The position numbers and the translations under genes were made by a program. A DNA stretch of 64,000 nt from Nocardioides sp. GTDB lineage: Bacteria; Actinomycetota; Actinomycetes; Propionibacteriales; Nocardioidaceae. Below, piece by piece: positions 17,514 to 26,651 of the stretch. Under the pieces are notes generated by a model that was not told the origin of the DNA, ran no database searches, and worked only from the letters and a program-made list of their open reading frames with translations. Where the stretch lies: positions 62,001 to 126,000 of the forward strand of contig NZ_JASLGR010000018.1 of NCBI RefSeq assembly GCF_030150155.1, in the 5' to 3' direction. The stretch's first letter is position 1; each line of letters opens with the position of its first letter.

Positions 17514-18056
17514 ATGGCTTTCGATGGCATGTTCGTCGCCCCGCAGGACGACCCGCGCGGTGACAGTGGCGCGGTCGGGGAGCTCGCGACGTACCGCGAC
17601 TATCTGGACAACTTCCGCCTCACCCTGGAGATGAAGTGCCAGGACCTGAGCCCGGAGCAGCTCGCCACCCGGTCGGTGCCGCCCAGTGACCTGAGCCTGC
17701 TCGGCCTGGTCCGACACATGGCGCGGGTGGAGCACTACTGGTTCTCGATGGTGATCGACGGTGACCTCGGCATCGAGCGCCTCGACGCCGACGACCCCAC
17801 CGGCGGGTTCCACCGGGTGGAGCCGACCCGGGCCAGCGTCGAGGAGGCGTTCGGCCGGTGGCGGACCTGGCGCGAGTACGCCGACGGCAGCCTGGACCGG
17901 CTCGACGGGGTCGATCTGGGCGACCTCCGTCGAGACCGGCACGGCGCCGACCTGAGCCTGCGCGAGATCCTCGTCCACCTGGTTGAGGAGTACGCCCGAC
18001 ACTGTGGCCACGCGGACCTGCTGCGCGAGTGCCTCGACGGCCGTACCGGTCTGTGA
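17514..18056 (+). CDS. DinB/DUF664 family protein (copy 2)
   Basis: 180 residues with an about 20-residue N-terminal extension relative to copy 1. It shares with copy 1 the blocks ATRSVPPSDLSLLGLVRHM and LVHLVEEYARHCGHADLLRE, so the duplication is clear. The middle helices differ: WRTWREYADGSLDRL replaces the WHHEIARADAWL region and drops both histidines there, which suggests different metal binding or substrate. Confidence 0.83.
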   Translation: MAFDGMFVAPQDDPRGDSGAVGELATYRDYLDNFRLTLEMKCQDLSPEQLATRSVPPSDLSLLGLVRHMARVEHYWFSMVIDGDLGIERLDADDPTGGFHRVEPTRASVEEAFGRWRTWREYADGSLDRLDGVDLGDLRRDRHGADLSLREILVHLVEEYARHCGHADLLRECLDGRTGL

Positions 18057-18066
18057 CGGGGTGCGG

Positions 18067-19011
18067 TCAGGAGACCGTGTAGCCGTCGAAGGAGTGCACG
18101 GCGTCGAACCCGCCGTCGGCGTTGGCGCGGTTGGTGTTGAACCACAGCGTCCCGTTGCTCACCCCGACCCCCTCGATCTCGAAGAGGGTGTACTTCGACG
18201 AGGTGATCCGGAAGGAGAGGTCGGAGGCGGCCGACACCGTCCCGGTGCTGCTCGGCGTCACGCCCGGGTAGACCAGCACGATGCTGCGGTTCTCCAGGGT
18301 GAGCGGGAAGTACAGGGTGTCGTGGGCGGCGTCGTAGAACATGCCCTGGGTGAGGTAGTCGCCGATGTTCGAGACGGTCGCCCCGTTGACCTGCGCGTTG
18401 GCGATGTCGAGGGAGAACGCCTTGGTCAGCGCGATCGTCCCGGAGTTGGCCCGCAGCGGCAGCGAGGCGGTGTAGATCTGCGTGCCGCTCTTGAACAGGA
18501 AGTTGATCGCGGTCGAGGTAACGCTGCTCTTCGCGATCCCCGAGACGGCCTTGACCGCACCGTTGAGCTCGATCGCGTACGAGCCAACCTTGTAGTAGGT
18601 CGCGCCGTCGTAGCGCAGCTTGACCAGCTGCGCGCCGGTGGCCGCCATCGTGACGACGAACAGGTGGTGGTCGCCGTCGATGTCGACGATGGTCATGTCG
18701 TTGGCGTGCCCGAGCCAGGTGTTGTAGCCCAGCCCGTCGGTGCCGTTGGTCATCACCTCGGTGGCGCCGGTGTCCTTGTTCACCCGGTAGATCACCGCAC
18801 GGTCGTCGTCCTGGGCACTGCGGGTCTTGACCGAGTAGAGGTACGTGCTGCCGGCGGCGAAGCCCTGGGTGGACGTGGCCCCCGAGACGTCGGGCGTGCT
18901 CGCCACGTCGGCGTAGGTGTTGTAGTAGGCGGCGTTCGCGGCCTGGCTGGCCAGCAGGAGCACCACCGCGACGGTGGCGGCGATGCTGGTGATACGGGTA
19001 CTGAGACGCAC
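18067..19011 (-). CDS. Secreted protein of unknown function, possible beta-propeller
   Basis: 314 residues from GTG 19011, which has GGAGAG 5 nt upstream; another GTG at 19029 is possible. The signal peptide (SIAATVAVVLLLASQAANA) leads to a mature domain rich in beta-strand patterns and Asp/Gly/Asn turns (GHANDMTIVDIDGDHHLFVVTM, LFEIEGVGVSNGTLWFNTN). It recalls secreted propeller-like or helveticin-J-like proteins, but only weakly. It is low in cysteine and has no visible catalytic motif. It is convergent with the DinB pair. Confidence 0.65.
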   Translation of the reverse strand: MRLSTRITSIAATVAVVLLLASQAANAAYYNTYADVASTPDVSGATSTQGFAAGSTYLYSVKTRSAQDDDRAVIYRVNKDTGATEVMTNGTDGLGYNTWLGHANDMTIVDIDGDHHLFVVTMAATGAQLVKLRYDGATYYKVGSYAIELNGAVKAVSGIAKSSVTSTAINFLFKSGTQIYTASLPLRANSGTIALTKAFSLDIANAQVNGATVSNIGDYLTQGMFYDAAHDTLYFPLTLENRSIVLVYPGVTPSSTGTVSAASDLSFRITSSKYTLFEIEGVGVSNGTLWFNTNRANADGGFDAVHSFDGYTVS

Positions 19012-19146
19012 TGGACTCTCCGACTTCACTCGATGGTTCCCCCCACCGGGCAGGAACGCTAGGAGTCTCGGCGAGCCGCAGCCCGAACCGTGACGGAACG
19101 AGCGACCAACAGTGTCCGACCGCCGGTGGCCGACAGCACCCTCACC

Positions 19147-19713
19147 TCACCGCCGGAGGAGCACGTCCAGGTCGAGCCCGACCGCGACGCCGGCGACCTC
19201 CACCTCGCCGACGGGGTGGCCGGCGTCCAGATGGAGCATCGACTCCCAGGCCCGCACCCCGTCGACCCCGACGTTGCGCCAGGCATCCAGCGTCACCGAC
19301 TCCGGGTCCAGGATCCAGTAGTGCTCGGCCCCGCCCTCGAGATACTCCGCGTACTTGCCGACGGTGTCCTCGGTGCGGGTCGAGGGCGAGAGCACCTCTA
19401 CGACCTGGAGCGGCGCCGTCCGGACCCAGCCGTCGGCGCCGGGCGGCTGCGCGATCATCATCACGTCGGGGAGCCTGACCCGGTTGCGCGGCAGCTGGAG
19501 GAACGCCTCCACCGCGACGTGCCCCTGCGGGAAGTGCTCCAGGAGCAGGGCACACACCCTCGCCTGCGTCGAGCCGTGGCCCCACACCGGGGGCGTCACC
19601 TGGAGCACCGCTTCGCCGTCGACCCACTCCGCGCGCGGATGGTCCGGAAGAGCGAGGAACTCCTCCCAGGACATGCGGACCCGACGCAGCGGCTCCTCCA
19701 CGGGGACTGACAT
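19147..19713 (-). CDS. Uma2-family (DUF820) putative restriction-like endonuclease
   Basis: 188 residues from ATG 19713. Typical Uma2 blocks: MSWEEFLALPDHPRAEWVDGEAV at the start, RLPDVMMI, the PD-(D/E)XK-like VVEVLSPSTRTEDTVGKYAEYLEGG and EHYWILDPES. Uma2 proteins are common in cyanobacteria and actinobacteria and lack a settled function. The frame is open further upstream, but the segment before MSVPVEEP has no good start. Confidence 0.85.
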   Translation of the reverse strand: MSVPVEEPLRRVRMSWEEFLALPDHPRAEWVDGEAVLQVTPPVWGHGSTQARVCALLLEHFPQGHVAVEAFLQLPRNRVRLPDVMMIAQPPGADGWVRTAPLQVVEVLSPSTRTEDTVGKYAEYLEGGAEHYWILDPESVTLDAWRNVGVDGVRAWESMLHLDAGHPVGEVEVAGVAVGLDLDVLLRR

Positions 19714-19861
19714 CGCGGCTCCAGATGCGACAGACACATGCAGACTCCTTCCAGTGTGACCGCCAACCCGTGTAGGGGCCACCCTCACACGGATCCCGGA
19801 TGCTGGGCGTCGGTTATCCACAGGGGCCCGCGGGCGGGGACCTCCCCTAAACTCACTCCAC

Positions 19862-20782
19862 GTGACTACTGCCTGGGGCTTCGCCCTCGTGACCTACTCC
19901 GACGCCACCGTCCTCGACGCCTGGTTCCCGGCGCCCGCCCTCGGCGAGGCCCCGGCCGACGCCGCCGCACCGGCCGAGCTGCTCGCGCTGGCCGGCACCG
20001 ACGCGCTGCGCAAGGTCGAGAAGAAGGTCGAGCTGGTGTCCATCGACATCGACGCCGCTCCGACCACGACCCCGGACGTGTGGCTCCGACTGCACCTGCT
20101 CTCCCATCGTCTGGTCGCCCCGCACGGCGTCAACCTGGACGGCCAGTTCGGCCTGCTCGCCAACGTCGCCTGGACCTCGGAGGGTCCGTGCGCGATCGAG
20201 GGCTTCGAGCTCACCCGTGCCCGGCTCAAGGCCGCGGGCAAGAACGTCGCGGTCTACGGCGTGGACAAGTTCCCGCGGATGACCGACTACGTGCTCCCCT
20301 CGGGCGTCCGGATCGCCGACGCCGACCGGGTCCGGCTCGGCGCCCACCTGGCCGAGGGCACCACCGTGATGCACGAGGGCTTCGTGAACTTCAACGCCGG
20401 CACGCTCGGTGCCTCGATGGTCGAGGGCCGGATCAGCGCCGGCGTCGTGGTCGGCAACGGCTCCGACGTCGGAGGTGGCGCTTCGATCATGGGCACCCTG
20501 TCCGGCGGCGGCAAGCAGGTCATCTCGATCGGCGAGCGCTGCCTGCTCGGCGCGAACTCCGGCCTGGGGATCTCCCTCGGCAACGACGCGGTCATCGAGG
20601 CCGGCACCTACATCACCGCCGGCACCAAGGTGACCCTCGCCGACGGCACCACGAAGAAGGCGCTCGAGCTCTCCGGTGCCTCCAACATCCTCTTCCGCCG
20701 CAACTCGGTCTCCGGTGCGATCGAGGCCGTGGCCTGGCAGGGCGAGGGCATCGTCCTCAACGAGGCGCTGCACGCCAACTGA
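19862..20782 (+). CDS. dapD: Tetrahydrodipicolinate N-succinyltransferase
   Basis: 306 residues from GTG 19862; a TAAACT hexamer lies 8 nt before it, so the mRNA is probably leaderless. An alpha/beta N-terminal domain is followed by a left-handed beta-helix with hexapeptide repeats (LGAHLAEGTTVMHEGFVNFNAGTLG, IGERCLLGANSGLGISLGNDAVIEAGTYI). This is the long actinobacterial DapD type, which uses succinyl-CoA. It supplies the substrate for DapC and DapE, both encoded in this window but in other transcription units. Confidence 0.93.
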   Translation: MTTAWGFALVTYSDATVLDAWFPAPALGEAPADAAAPAELLALAGTDALRKVEKKVELVSIDIDAAPTTTPDVWLRLHLLSHRLVAPHGVNLDGQFGLLANVAWTSEGPCAIEGFELTRARLKAAGKNVAVYGVDKFPRMTDYVLPSGVRIADADRVRLGAHLAEGTTVMHEGFVNFNAGTLGASMVEGRISAGVVVGNGSDVGGGASIMGTLSGGGKQVISIGERCLLGANSGLGISLGNDAVIEAGTYITAGTKVTLADGTTKKALELSGASNILFRRNSVSGAIEAVAWQGEGIVLNEALHAN

Positions 20783-20787
20783 CGTGC

Positions 20788-22878
20788 TCAGGCTGCGGTG
20801 AGCTGCTCGTCCATCCAGGCGAGCCGCTCCCGCAGCCACCCGTCGAGGTGATCGACGTTCTCCCCCCAGGTGGCGAAGAACGGACCCGCACCGTCGAGGA
20901 ACGTCGCCCCCAGCGGCATCCCCGCACCTCCGGCCGCAACCGGCCCGAAGTTCCGGGTGGCACCGGCCGCCAGCGACGTACGCTCCGCTGCGAGGTAGTC
21001 GGGCAAGCCGAGGAGCGCCGTGCGCACCTGCGACCACCGCTCCTGGACCCGACCCACGAACCACGGGTCGACGAGCATCCGGTTGAGCCAGTGCCCCTCG
21101 GGGCCGGTGAACATCGAGGGGCTGATCGGTGAGGTCAGCGGGAGCTTGCGCAGCAGCCACCCGGTCGGGTCGTCGACCCCGCCCACCGCACCGTTGCCGG
21201 CCGACAGGTCGAAGTCCCAGACCGGCCCCATCGTGAGCCGCCCACCGTTGCCGCGGTAGAGCCAGACGCTGTTGTTGAAGCCAGCGTCGACGTTCTTCGT
21301 CAGCTCGTTGACCAGGTACCAGTCCACGAACGAGTCGACGTCGACGAGGGCGCGGTAGCCGATCACCGGGTCGGTGACGTCCGGTCCGTAGAGGGCCGAC
21401 TCGAGCTCGTCGAGGGAGGTCTTCACTCCCGCCAGGTAGGGGTCGGCGTCGGAGGCGACGTCGTACTCGGGCTCCTTGAGGAAGACCTGGGCCCCGTGGC
21501 CGGTGGTCAGATGCGGGTCGGAGTCGGGCCAGGAGTCCATCTCGAGCAGGTAGCCGCCGTTGGCCGCCTTCGACCCCTTCGCGTTGTCGCCGTCGACGTC
21601 GATCGCGATCCGGTCGGTGTTGGTCTCGATGCTCTCGCCGAGCTGGTAGACGCCGACGTACGTGCCGTTCTGCCACACCTCGACGTTGGTCATCCGCGGG
21701 GTCCAGGCCATCCCCATTCGCCGCGCCGTCTCGAAGGCGAGGTCGTTGCGCAGCAGCGAGCGGTCGTAGAAGTTCGCCAGCAGCACCCAGTTCTTCGACG
21801 TCGAGCCGCCCGGGCCGAGCAGCGCTGCCTTCGTGTCCAGCTTGATCTTGTATGACAGCTTCACCAGCACCCAGGAGGTGGAGTTGCCCCGCACCCGGAA
21901 CCGCGAGCCGAGCGCCGGGACCGCGGTCGCCGTCGAGCCGCGGGGAGCCACCGCGATCGCCCCGGTCGTGTAGGCGAACTTGTCGTCGAGGTCGACGTCA
22001 CCGTCGCCATCGCGGTCGACCGCCGCGCCGATCGGCAGCGCGTCGTCGGTGGTGAGGTCCACCCGGGCCAGCCCGGCCTGGACCGTGACCGGCACCGCCG
22101 CGGAGGCGACGGTGGCGCTCCACCCATCGGCGGCCTCAGCCACCGCGCGGAGCTGTTCGGTAGTGCCGGCAGCGCCGGGAGTCACGGGGAGCGCGACCGT
22201 GCCGTCGGCAGCGAGCGGCGCCGTGGAGACGGTGACCCAGTCGGTGCCCTCAGCCCGTTCGAGACGTACGCCGCGCCCCGGAACGATCGGGGTGACCCGG
22301 GCTCCGACGGTCGTCGCCAGCCCCTCGACCATCACCGCCGCGACAGCGTCCAGGACCACCGTCGGGGCGGCCTCCGGGGTCGGAGTGGGAGTCGAGGTCG
22401 AGGGAGGCGTCGGTGTGGCAGGGCTCGTGACCGTGGCGGCTCTCGGGGTCAGCACCACCGTCCGCGAGACCCAGCGGGCCAGCCCGCGCCGGTGCCGCGA
22501 GCCTGCCACCCGCGGCGCTACCACCCGGAGCCGTTCGGTCGCCGTGGCCCTCCGGACCAGGGTGAACGCCCCGCTGCGGCGTGCGGTGGAGCGGCTGAGC
22601 GTGCTCCACCGGCCACCGGAGGCGACCTGGAGCATGACGGCGCGGCGACGCCGGCCCGGGGCCGTGCCGCTGACCTGGGTCCGCTCCCCCACTGTCGGGT
22701 GGGCCGGGCGGAGCCGCAGGCCCGCAGAGGTCGAGGCGGTCGCGGTCTTCGTCGTCGTGGCCTTCAGGCTCGGCCCCGGCACGTCCTGCCCGGCCGCCAC
22801 CGCCGAGGCTCCGGAGTCGACCAGGGTCGCCAGCACCAGGGCCAGCACGACCAGAACCCACCGATGACGCCTCGACAC
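20788..22878 (-). CDS. Secreted CotH-kinase family protein
   Basis: 696 residues from a GTG. Signal peptide (VLVVLALVLATLVDSGASAVAA), then two Ig-like or strand-rich segments (about 40-150 and 170-275) joined by a Pro/Thr linker, a DRDGDGDVD acidic loop and a C-terminal CotH domain (about 300-690). CotH marks: FRVRGNSTSW, KNWVLLANFYDRSLLRNDLAFE, GVYQLGESIE and the metal-binding DFD in MGPVWDFDLSAGN. CotH proteins are atypical kinases that phosphorylate coat or surface proteins in Bacillus. Here a secreted substrate is likely, but no partner is evident. Confidence 0.88.
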   Translation of the reverse strand: MSRRHRWVLVVLALVLATLVDSGASAVAAGQDVPGPSLKATTTKTATASTSAGLRLRPAHPTVGERTQVSGTAPGRRRRAVMLQVASGGRWSTLSRSTARRSGAFTLVRRATATERLRVVAPRVAGSRHRRGLARWVSRTVVLTPRAATVTSPATPTPPSTSTPTPTPEAAPTVVLDAVAAVMVEGLATTVGARVTPIVPGRGVRLERAEGTDWVTVSTAPLAADGTVALPVTPGAAGTTEQLRAVAEAADGWSATVASAAVPVTVQAGLARVDLTTDDALPIGAAVDRDGDGDVDLDDKFAYTTGAIAVAPRGSTATAVPALGSRFRVRGNSTSWVLVKLSYKIKLDTKAALLGPGGSTSKNWVLLANFYDRSLLRNDLAFETARRMGMAWTPRMTNVEVWQNGTYVGVYQLGESIETNTDRIAIDVDGDNAKGSKAANGGYLLEMDSWPDSDPHLTTGHGAQVFLKEPEYDVASDADPYLAGVKTSLDELESALYGPDVTDPVIGYRALVDVDSFVDWYLVNELTKNVDAGFNNSVWLYRGNGGRLTMGPVWDFDLSAGNGAVGGVDDPTGWLLRKLPLTSPISPSMFTGPEGHWLNRMLVDPWFVGRVQERWSQVRTALLGLPDYLAAERTSLAAGATRNFGPVAAGGAGMPLGATFLDGAGPFFATWGENVDHLDGWLRERLAWMDEQLTAA

Positions 22879-22952
22879 GACGTCGAATTAGAACATGTTG
22901 GGCGCGTCGGGGAGGATGAATCGCGAAACTCCCGCGACGAACAAGGGCTCTG

Positions 22953-23780
22953 ATGCGACGTCTCTTCACCGCCGTCGTCGTTGTCGCCTTCCTGGCGGCA
23001 GCAGCGACAGTGGCCTGGCGCCAGTTCGGTGACAAGGCGGCACGCCTCCTCCCCGACGAGTGCCGTGCCACGGTCAACTCGCTCGATGCCCGGGTCAACC
23101 CGGAGCAGGCCCGCAACGCCGCCCTGATCGCCGCGATCTCGGTCAAGCGGGGCCTGCCCGCCCGGGCGGCGACGATCGCGCTGGCGACGGCGTACCAGGA
23201 ATCGAAGCTCTACAACCTGAACTACGGCGACCGCGACTCCCTCGGGCTCTTCCAGCAGCGCCCCTCCCAGGGCTGGGGCACCGCCAAGCAGATCACCGAC
23301 GAGACCTACGCGACCAACGCGTTCTACGACGCGCTGGTGCGGGTCAAGGGCTACGAGACGATGGAGATCACGGTGGCCGCGCAGAAGGTGCAGCGCAGCG
23401 CCTTCCCCGATGCGTACGCCGATCACGAGCCGGGTGCACGGGCGCTGGCCAGCGCCCTGACCGGGCAGAGCCCGGCGGCGTTCTCCTGCCGCTTCGGCTC
23501 GTTCAAGGCCGGCAGCGCCACCACGGTTCGCGCCAAGCTCGTCCGCACGTTCGGCACCCATGCCGGCACCCCGGTGATCACCGGCCGGGCCGTCACCCTC
23601 ACCCCCGCCAACGCCGCCACCGGCTGGGCGATCGCGCAGTGGACGGTGGCCTACGCCAACCGGCTCGGCGTCACCAGCGTGAAGTACGACGGCCGGGTCT
23701 GGTCCGGAAAAGAGCAGTGGACCGGGGCTTCGGCGAATGCGAAGAGCCCCGGCCCCCTGGTGTTGACCGTTACGCCGTGA
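22953..23780 (+). CDS. Secreted lysozyme-like protein
   Basis: 275 residues. An N-terminal membrane anchor or signal (LFTAVVVVAFLAAAATVAW) is followed by a lysozyme-fold pattern: ARAATIALATAYQESKLYNLNYGDRDSLGLFQQRPSQGWGT, where the Glu of QES is in the position of a transglycosylase catalytic Glu and FQQRPSQGWG matches the goose-lysozyme/SLT-like loop. This family is widespread in actinobacteria. Peptidoglycan as substrate is inference. Its 3' end overlaps convergent dapC by 11 bp. Confidence 0.78.
   Translation: MRRLFTAVVVVAFLAAAATVAWRQFGDKAARLLPDECRATVNSLDARVNPEQARNAALIAAISVKRGLPARAATIALATAYQESKLYNLNYGDRDSLGLFQQRPSQGWGTAKQITDETYATNAFYDALVRVKGYETMEITVAAQKVQRSAFPDAYADHEPGARALASALTGQSPAAFSCRFGSFKAGSATTVRAKLVRTFGTHAGTPVITGRAVTLTPANAATGWAIAQWTVAYANRLGVTSVKYDGRVWSGKEQWTGASANAKSPGPLVLTVTP
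23722..23752. terminator. Candidate intragenic hairpin at convergent gene ends
   Basis: Arms CCGGGGCT (23722-23729) and AGCCCCGG (23745-23752) form an 8-bp stem, with further TCG/CGA pairing. It lies inside the last codons of the lysozyme-like gene and just beyond the dapC stop, so it may terminate dapC transcripts. Confidence 0.5.
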
Positions 23781-24867
23781 GGCGTGCCACCGCGGCCTCG
23801 ACGCGCTCGTCGGTCGCGGTGAACGCGATCCGGACGTGCTGCGCGCCGGCGGTGCCGTAGAAGTCGCCGGGAGCGGCGAGGATGCCGCGCTCGGCGAGCC
23901 AGGCCACCGTGTCCCAGCAGGACTCGCCCCGGGTCGCCCACAGGTAGAGCGAGGCCTCAGAGTCGTCGATCGTGAAGCCGGCCGCCTCGAAGGCGCCCCG
24001 CAGCTTGAGCCGGCGGGCGGCATAGACCTCGGCCTGGGCCGCGGCGTGCTCGTCGTCGGAGAGCGCGGCGACCATCGCCACCTGCTGCGGACCGGGCATC
24101 TGCAGGCCCAGGTTCTTGCGGACCGCGAGCAGCTCGCCGATCACGACCGGGTCACCGGCCACGAAGGCACACCGGTAGCCGGCCAGGTTGGAGCGCTTGG
24201 AGAGCGAGTGCACCGCGAGGATGCCCTCGTGGGAGCCACCGCAGACGTCGGGGTGGAGCACCGAGACCGGCTCGGCGTCCCAGGCGCACTCGATGTAGCA
24301 CTCGTCGGAGATGAGCAGCGTGCCGCGCTCGCGGCACCACTGCACGACCTTCTTCAGGTGCTCGACGGGGAGCACCTTGCCGGTCGGGTTGGACGGCGAG
24401 TTGATCCACAGGATCTTCGGCACGGCCGGCCCGATCGCGGTGAGCGAGTCGGCGGCGAGCGTGTCGGCGCCGACCAGCGCAGCTGAGACCTCGTACGTCG
24501 GGTAGGCGAGCTCGGGGAACACCACGAGGTCGCCGGGGCCGACACCGAGGTGGAGCGGCAGCGAGGCGATCAGCTCCTTGGAGCCGATCACCGGGATGAC
24601 CGCATCGAGGCTGAGCCCCGTGACACCGTGGTTGCGCGCGAGCCAGTCGATCGCCGCCTGCCGCACCTCGGTCGTGCCGATGGTGAGCGGGTAGCCCGGC
24701 GAGTCGACGGCGTCGACCATCGCCTTCTGCACGACGGCGGGCGTCGGGTCCACCGGTGTGCCCACCGAGAGGTCGACGATCCCGTCAGGGTGCGAGCGGG
24801 CGGTGGCGGCGTACGACGTCAGGTTGTCCCACGGGAAGTCGGGGAGCTGACGCGAGACCTGGTACAT
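23770..24867 (-). CDS. dapC: Succinyldiaminopimelate transaminase
   Basis: 365 residues, class I/II PLP aminotransferase. The PLP lysine is in HSLSKRSNLAGYRCAFVAGD, with NSPSNPTGKVLP and the Asp/Tyr of ISDECYIECAWD. Position next to the ferredoxin gene (17-bp gap) matches the actinobacterial fdxC-dapC pair (Rv1177-Rv1178), which supports the DapC assignment. It converts N-succinyl-L-2-amino-6-oxopimelate to N-succinyl-L,L-DAP using glutamate. Confidence 0.9.
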   Translation of the reverse strand: MYQVSRQLPDFPWDNLTSYAATARSHPDGIVDLSVGTPVDPTPAVVQKAMVDAVDSPGYPLTIGTTEVRQAAIDWLARNHGVTGLSLDAVIPVIGSKELIASLPLHLGVGPGDLVVFPELAYPTYEVSAALVGADTLAADSLTAIGPAVPKILWINSPSNPTGKVLPVEHLKKVVQWCRERGTLLISDECYIECAWDAEPVSVLHPDVCGGSHEGILAVHSLSKRSNLAGYRCAFVAGDPVVIGELLAVRKNLGLQMPGPQQVAMVAALSDDEHAAAQAEVYAARRLKLRGAFEAAGFTIDDSEASLYLWATRGESCWDTVAWLAERGILAAPGDFYGTAGAQHVRIAFTATDERVEAAVARLTA

Positions 24868-24883
24868 GCGGGGCCCGACCGGG

Positions 24884-25210
24884 TCAGTGGTCGGTGTTCT
24901 GCGGCGGCAGTGCCTCGATGAAGGCCTGGTCCTTGTCGATGACGCCCATCTTGGTGGCGCCGCCAGGCGAGCCGAGGTCGTCGAAGAACTTCACGTTGGC
25001 GTCGTAGTACTCCTTCCACTCCGAGGGGGTGTCGTCCTCGTAGTAGATCGCCTCCACCGGGCAGACCGGCTCGCAGGCGCCACAGTCGACGCACTCGTCG
25101 GGGTGGATGTAGAGCATCCGCTTGCCCTCGTAGATGCAGTCGACGGGGCACTCGTCGACACAGGCGCGGTCCTTCACGTCGACACACGGCTGGGCGATGA
25201 CGTAGGTCAT
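24884..25210 (-). CDS. fdxA: 7Fe ferredoxin
   Basis: 108 residues. Two cluster motifs are visible: CVDVKDRACVDECPVDCI (3Fe-4S type, with the spacing of seven-iron ferredoxins) and CVDCGACEPVCPVEAI (4Fe-4S). The C-terminal extension (WKEYYDANVKFF) is typical of FdxA/FdxC. It is an electron carrier; the first gene of a two-gene unit with dapC, although it has no known role in that reaction. Confidence 0.93.
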   Translation of the reverse strand: MTYVIAQPCVDVKDRACVDECPVDCIYEGKRMLYIHPDECVDCGACEPVCPVEAIYYEDDTPSEWKEYYDANVKFFDDLGSPGGATKMGVIDKDQAFIEALPPQNTDH

Positions 25211-25275
25211 CTGGATCCTCCTGAGGGAGCATGGGTAAGGCCAAAGGAAATGCAGAGCCAGCCTAATCTGTGCAG

Positions 25276-26223
25276 GTGCCTTCCACCGCCCTGGGTCCAC
25301 ATGTCGTCGGCTCCCGCATCGTCGTGCGCCGCCTCGTCCCGGGCCGGAAGGGTCCTACCGGCGGACCTGCCTTCACCGATGTGCTCGGCGTGTGTACGTC
25401 GTGGGCCGACGGTCTGTGCGTCGTGCAGCCGGCCTCCGGGGCTCCGGTCGCGGTCCCGATCGAGCTGATCGTCTCGGGCAAGCCGGTGCCGCCGCGCCCC
25501 TCGGTCCGGCTCCGGGTCTCGGCGCGCCAGGCGGAGTCCCATGCCGGGCCGATCTGGCCCGGGGTGGAGCGGATCGGGCTGGGCGAGTGGGAGCTGCGCA
25601 CCGATCGGGACTACGACCCGGCGGCTGCCGGGGACGGGGCGCGGCGCCTGATCAAGCGGGCCAACTCGTGTCTGGCGTTGGGCGATCCCGGTCTGGACCT
25701 CTCGCTGGCAGCCCAGCGGGTGCAGGCGTTCTACGCCGAGCGCGGACGTCCGGCGCTGGCTCAGGTCGAGCTCGACTCCCCGACTGAGGCCGCCCTACGT
25801 GCGCTGGGCTGGACGCCGATCGAGGGGGCTGACGCCCACCTGGCGTTGGCATCGGTCTCCCGGGCGCTGCGGCTGGCCGGCGTACGACGGCAGCCGGCGG
25901 CCCCGCTGTCGGTCGCGGTGGACGGGCCGCGCGTGGTGATCACCGCCGGCCCCGCCGGGGAGGTCTGGGGCACCGGGGAGGCGGCGTTGGACGGGGACTG
26001 GCTGGGCATCCACCAGCTCGCGGTCTCCCCCGACCATCGGCGACGCGGTGTGGCGTGGACGCTGATGGCGGCGCTGCTGGAGTGGGGTGCCGAGCAGGGC
26101 GCTCGCACCGCCTGGCTGCACGTGGAGACCGAGAACACCGGCGCGTTCGACCTCTACGAGCGTCTCGGATTCTCCCACCACCACACGCTGCGCTACCTGG
26201 GTGCGCCAGACTTCTCGGCATGA
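25276..26223 (+). CDS. GNAT-family N-acetyltransferase
   Basis: 315 residues from GTG 25276, which lies 6 nt after a TAATCT hexamer (leaderless layout); a GTG at 25270 would sit directly on the -10 box. The N-terminal about 60 residues form a small SH3-like domain (VVRRLVPGRKGPTGGPAFTDVLG). The C-terminus has the acetyl-CoA motif QLAVSPDHRRRGVAWTLM and ENTGAFDLYERLGFSHHHTLRYL. This two-part structure is common in actinobacteria. Substrate unknown. Overlaps the next gene by 4 bp. Confidence 0.86.
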   Translation: MPSTALGPHVVGSRIVVRRLVPGRKGPTGGPAFTDVLGVCTSWADGLCVVQPASGAPVAVPIELIVSGKPVPPRPSVRLRVSARQAESHAGPIWPGVERIGLGEWELRTDRDYDPAAAGDGARRLIKRANSCLALGDPGLDLSLAAQRVQAFYAERGRPALAQVELDSPTEAALRALGWTPIEGADAHLALASVSRALRLAGVRRQPAAPLSVAVDGPRVVITAGPAGEVWGTGEAALDGDWLGIHQLAVSPDHRRRGVAWTLMAALLEWGAEQGARTAWLHVETENTGAFDLYERLGFSHHHTLRYLGAPDFSA

Positions 26224-26651
26224 AGGTGAAGGACCCGTCGGGTCAGACGTGGCGGGTGCATCGGCGGTGGGTGCCGTGGAACCCGAAGGCACGCAAGCTG
26301 AAGCCCGACCGCGATCTCACCAGCATCCTGGACGGCATCGATGGCGTCGACGACCTGGCCGGGCTGGCGCTCGCGCTGGTGCTCGGGCTTCTGTTCGTGC
26401 TGCTCGCCCCGATCCTGATCCTGGTGATGCTGACCGGGGTGGAGTTCATCCTGATCCTCGCCGTCCTCCCCTTCGCCATCGTCGGCCGGATGTTCTTCGG
26501 CAAGCGCTGGTGGGTCCAGGTCCGCCGCGGCCGCACCCTGGAGCGCGAGGAGATGGTCGGCGACTGGGCGGCGTCGGGTCAGGCGGTCCGCGACATCGCC
26601 AAGGCGATCAGCGTCGAGACGCCGAGCGTGGTGGCTACGCCGGGTTCTTGA
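26220..26651 (+). CDS. Membrane protein of unknown function
   Basis: 143 residues. A basic N-terminal part (WRVHRRWVPWNPKARKLK) is followed by two adjacent hydrophobic segments (about 45-65 and 70-90) and a basic/acidic C-terminal tail. It is translationally coupled to the GNAT gene (ATGA). Its end overlaps the convergent VanW gene by 17 bp. Confidence 0.75.
   Translation: MKVKDPSGQTWRVHRRWVPWNPKARKLKPDRDLTSILDGIDGVDDLAGLALALVLGLLFVLLAPILILVMLTGVEFILILAVLPFAIVGRMFFGKRWWVQVRRGRTLEREEMVGDWAASGQAVRDIAKAISVETPSVVATPGS

Noticed and set aside
18047..18077. CGGTCT...AGACCG inverted repeat as a terminator after the DinB pair
   Set aside because: Arms of 6 bp with a 19-nt loop are too weak.
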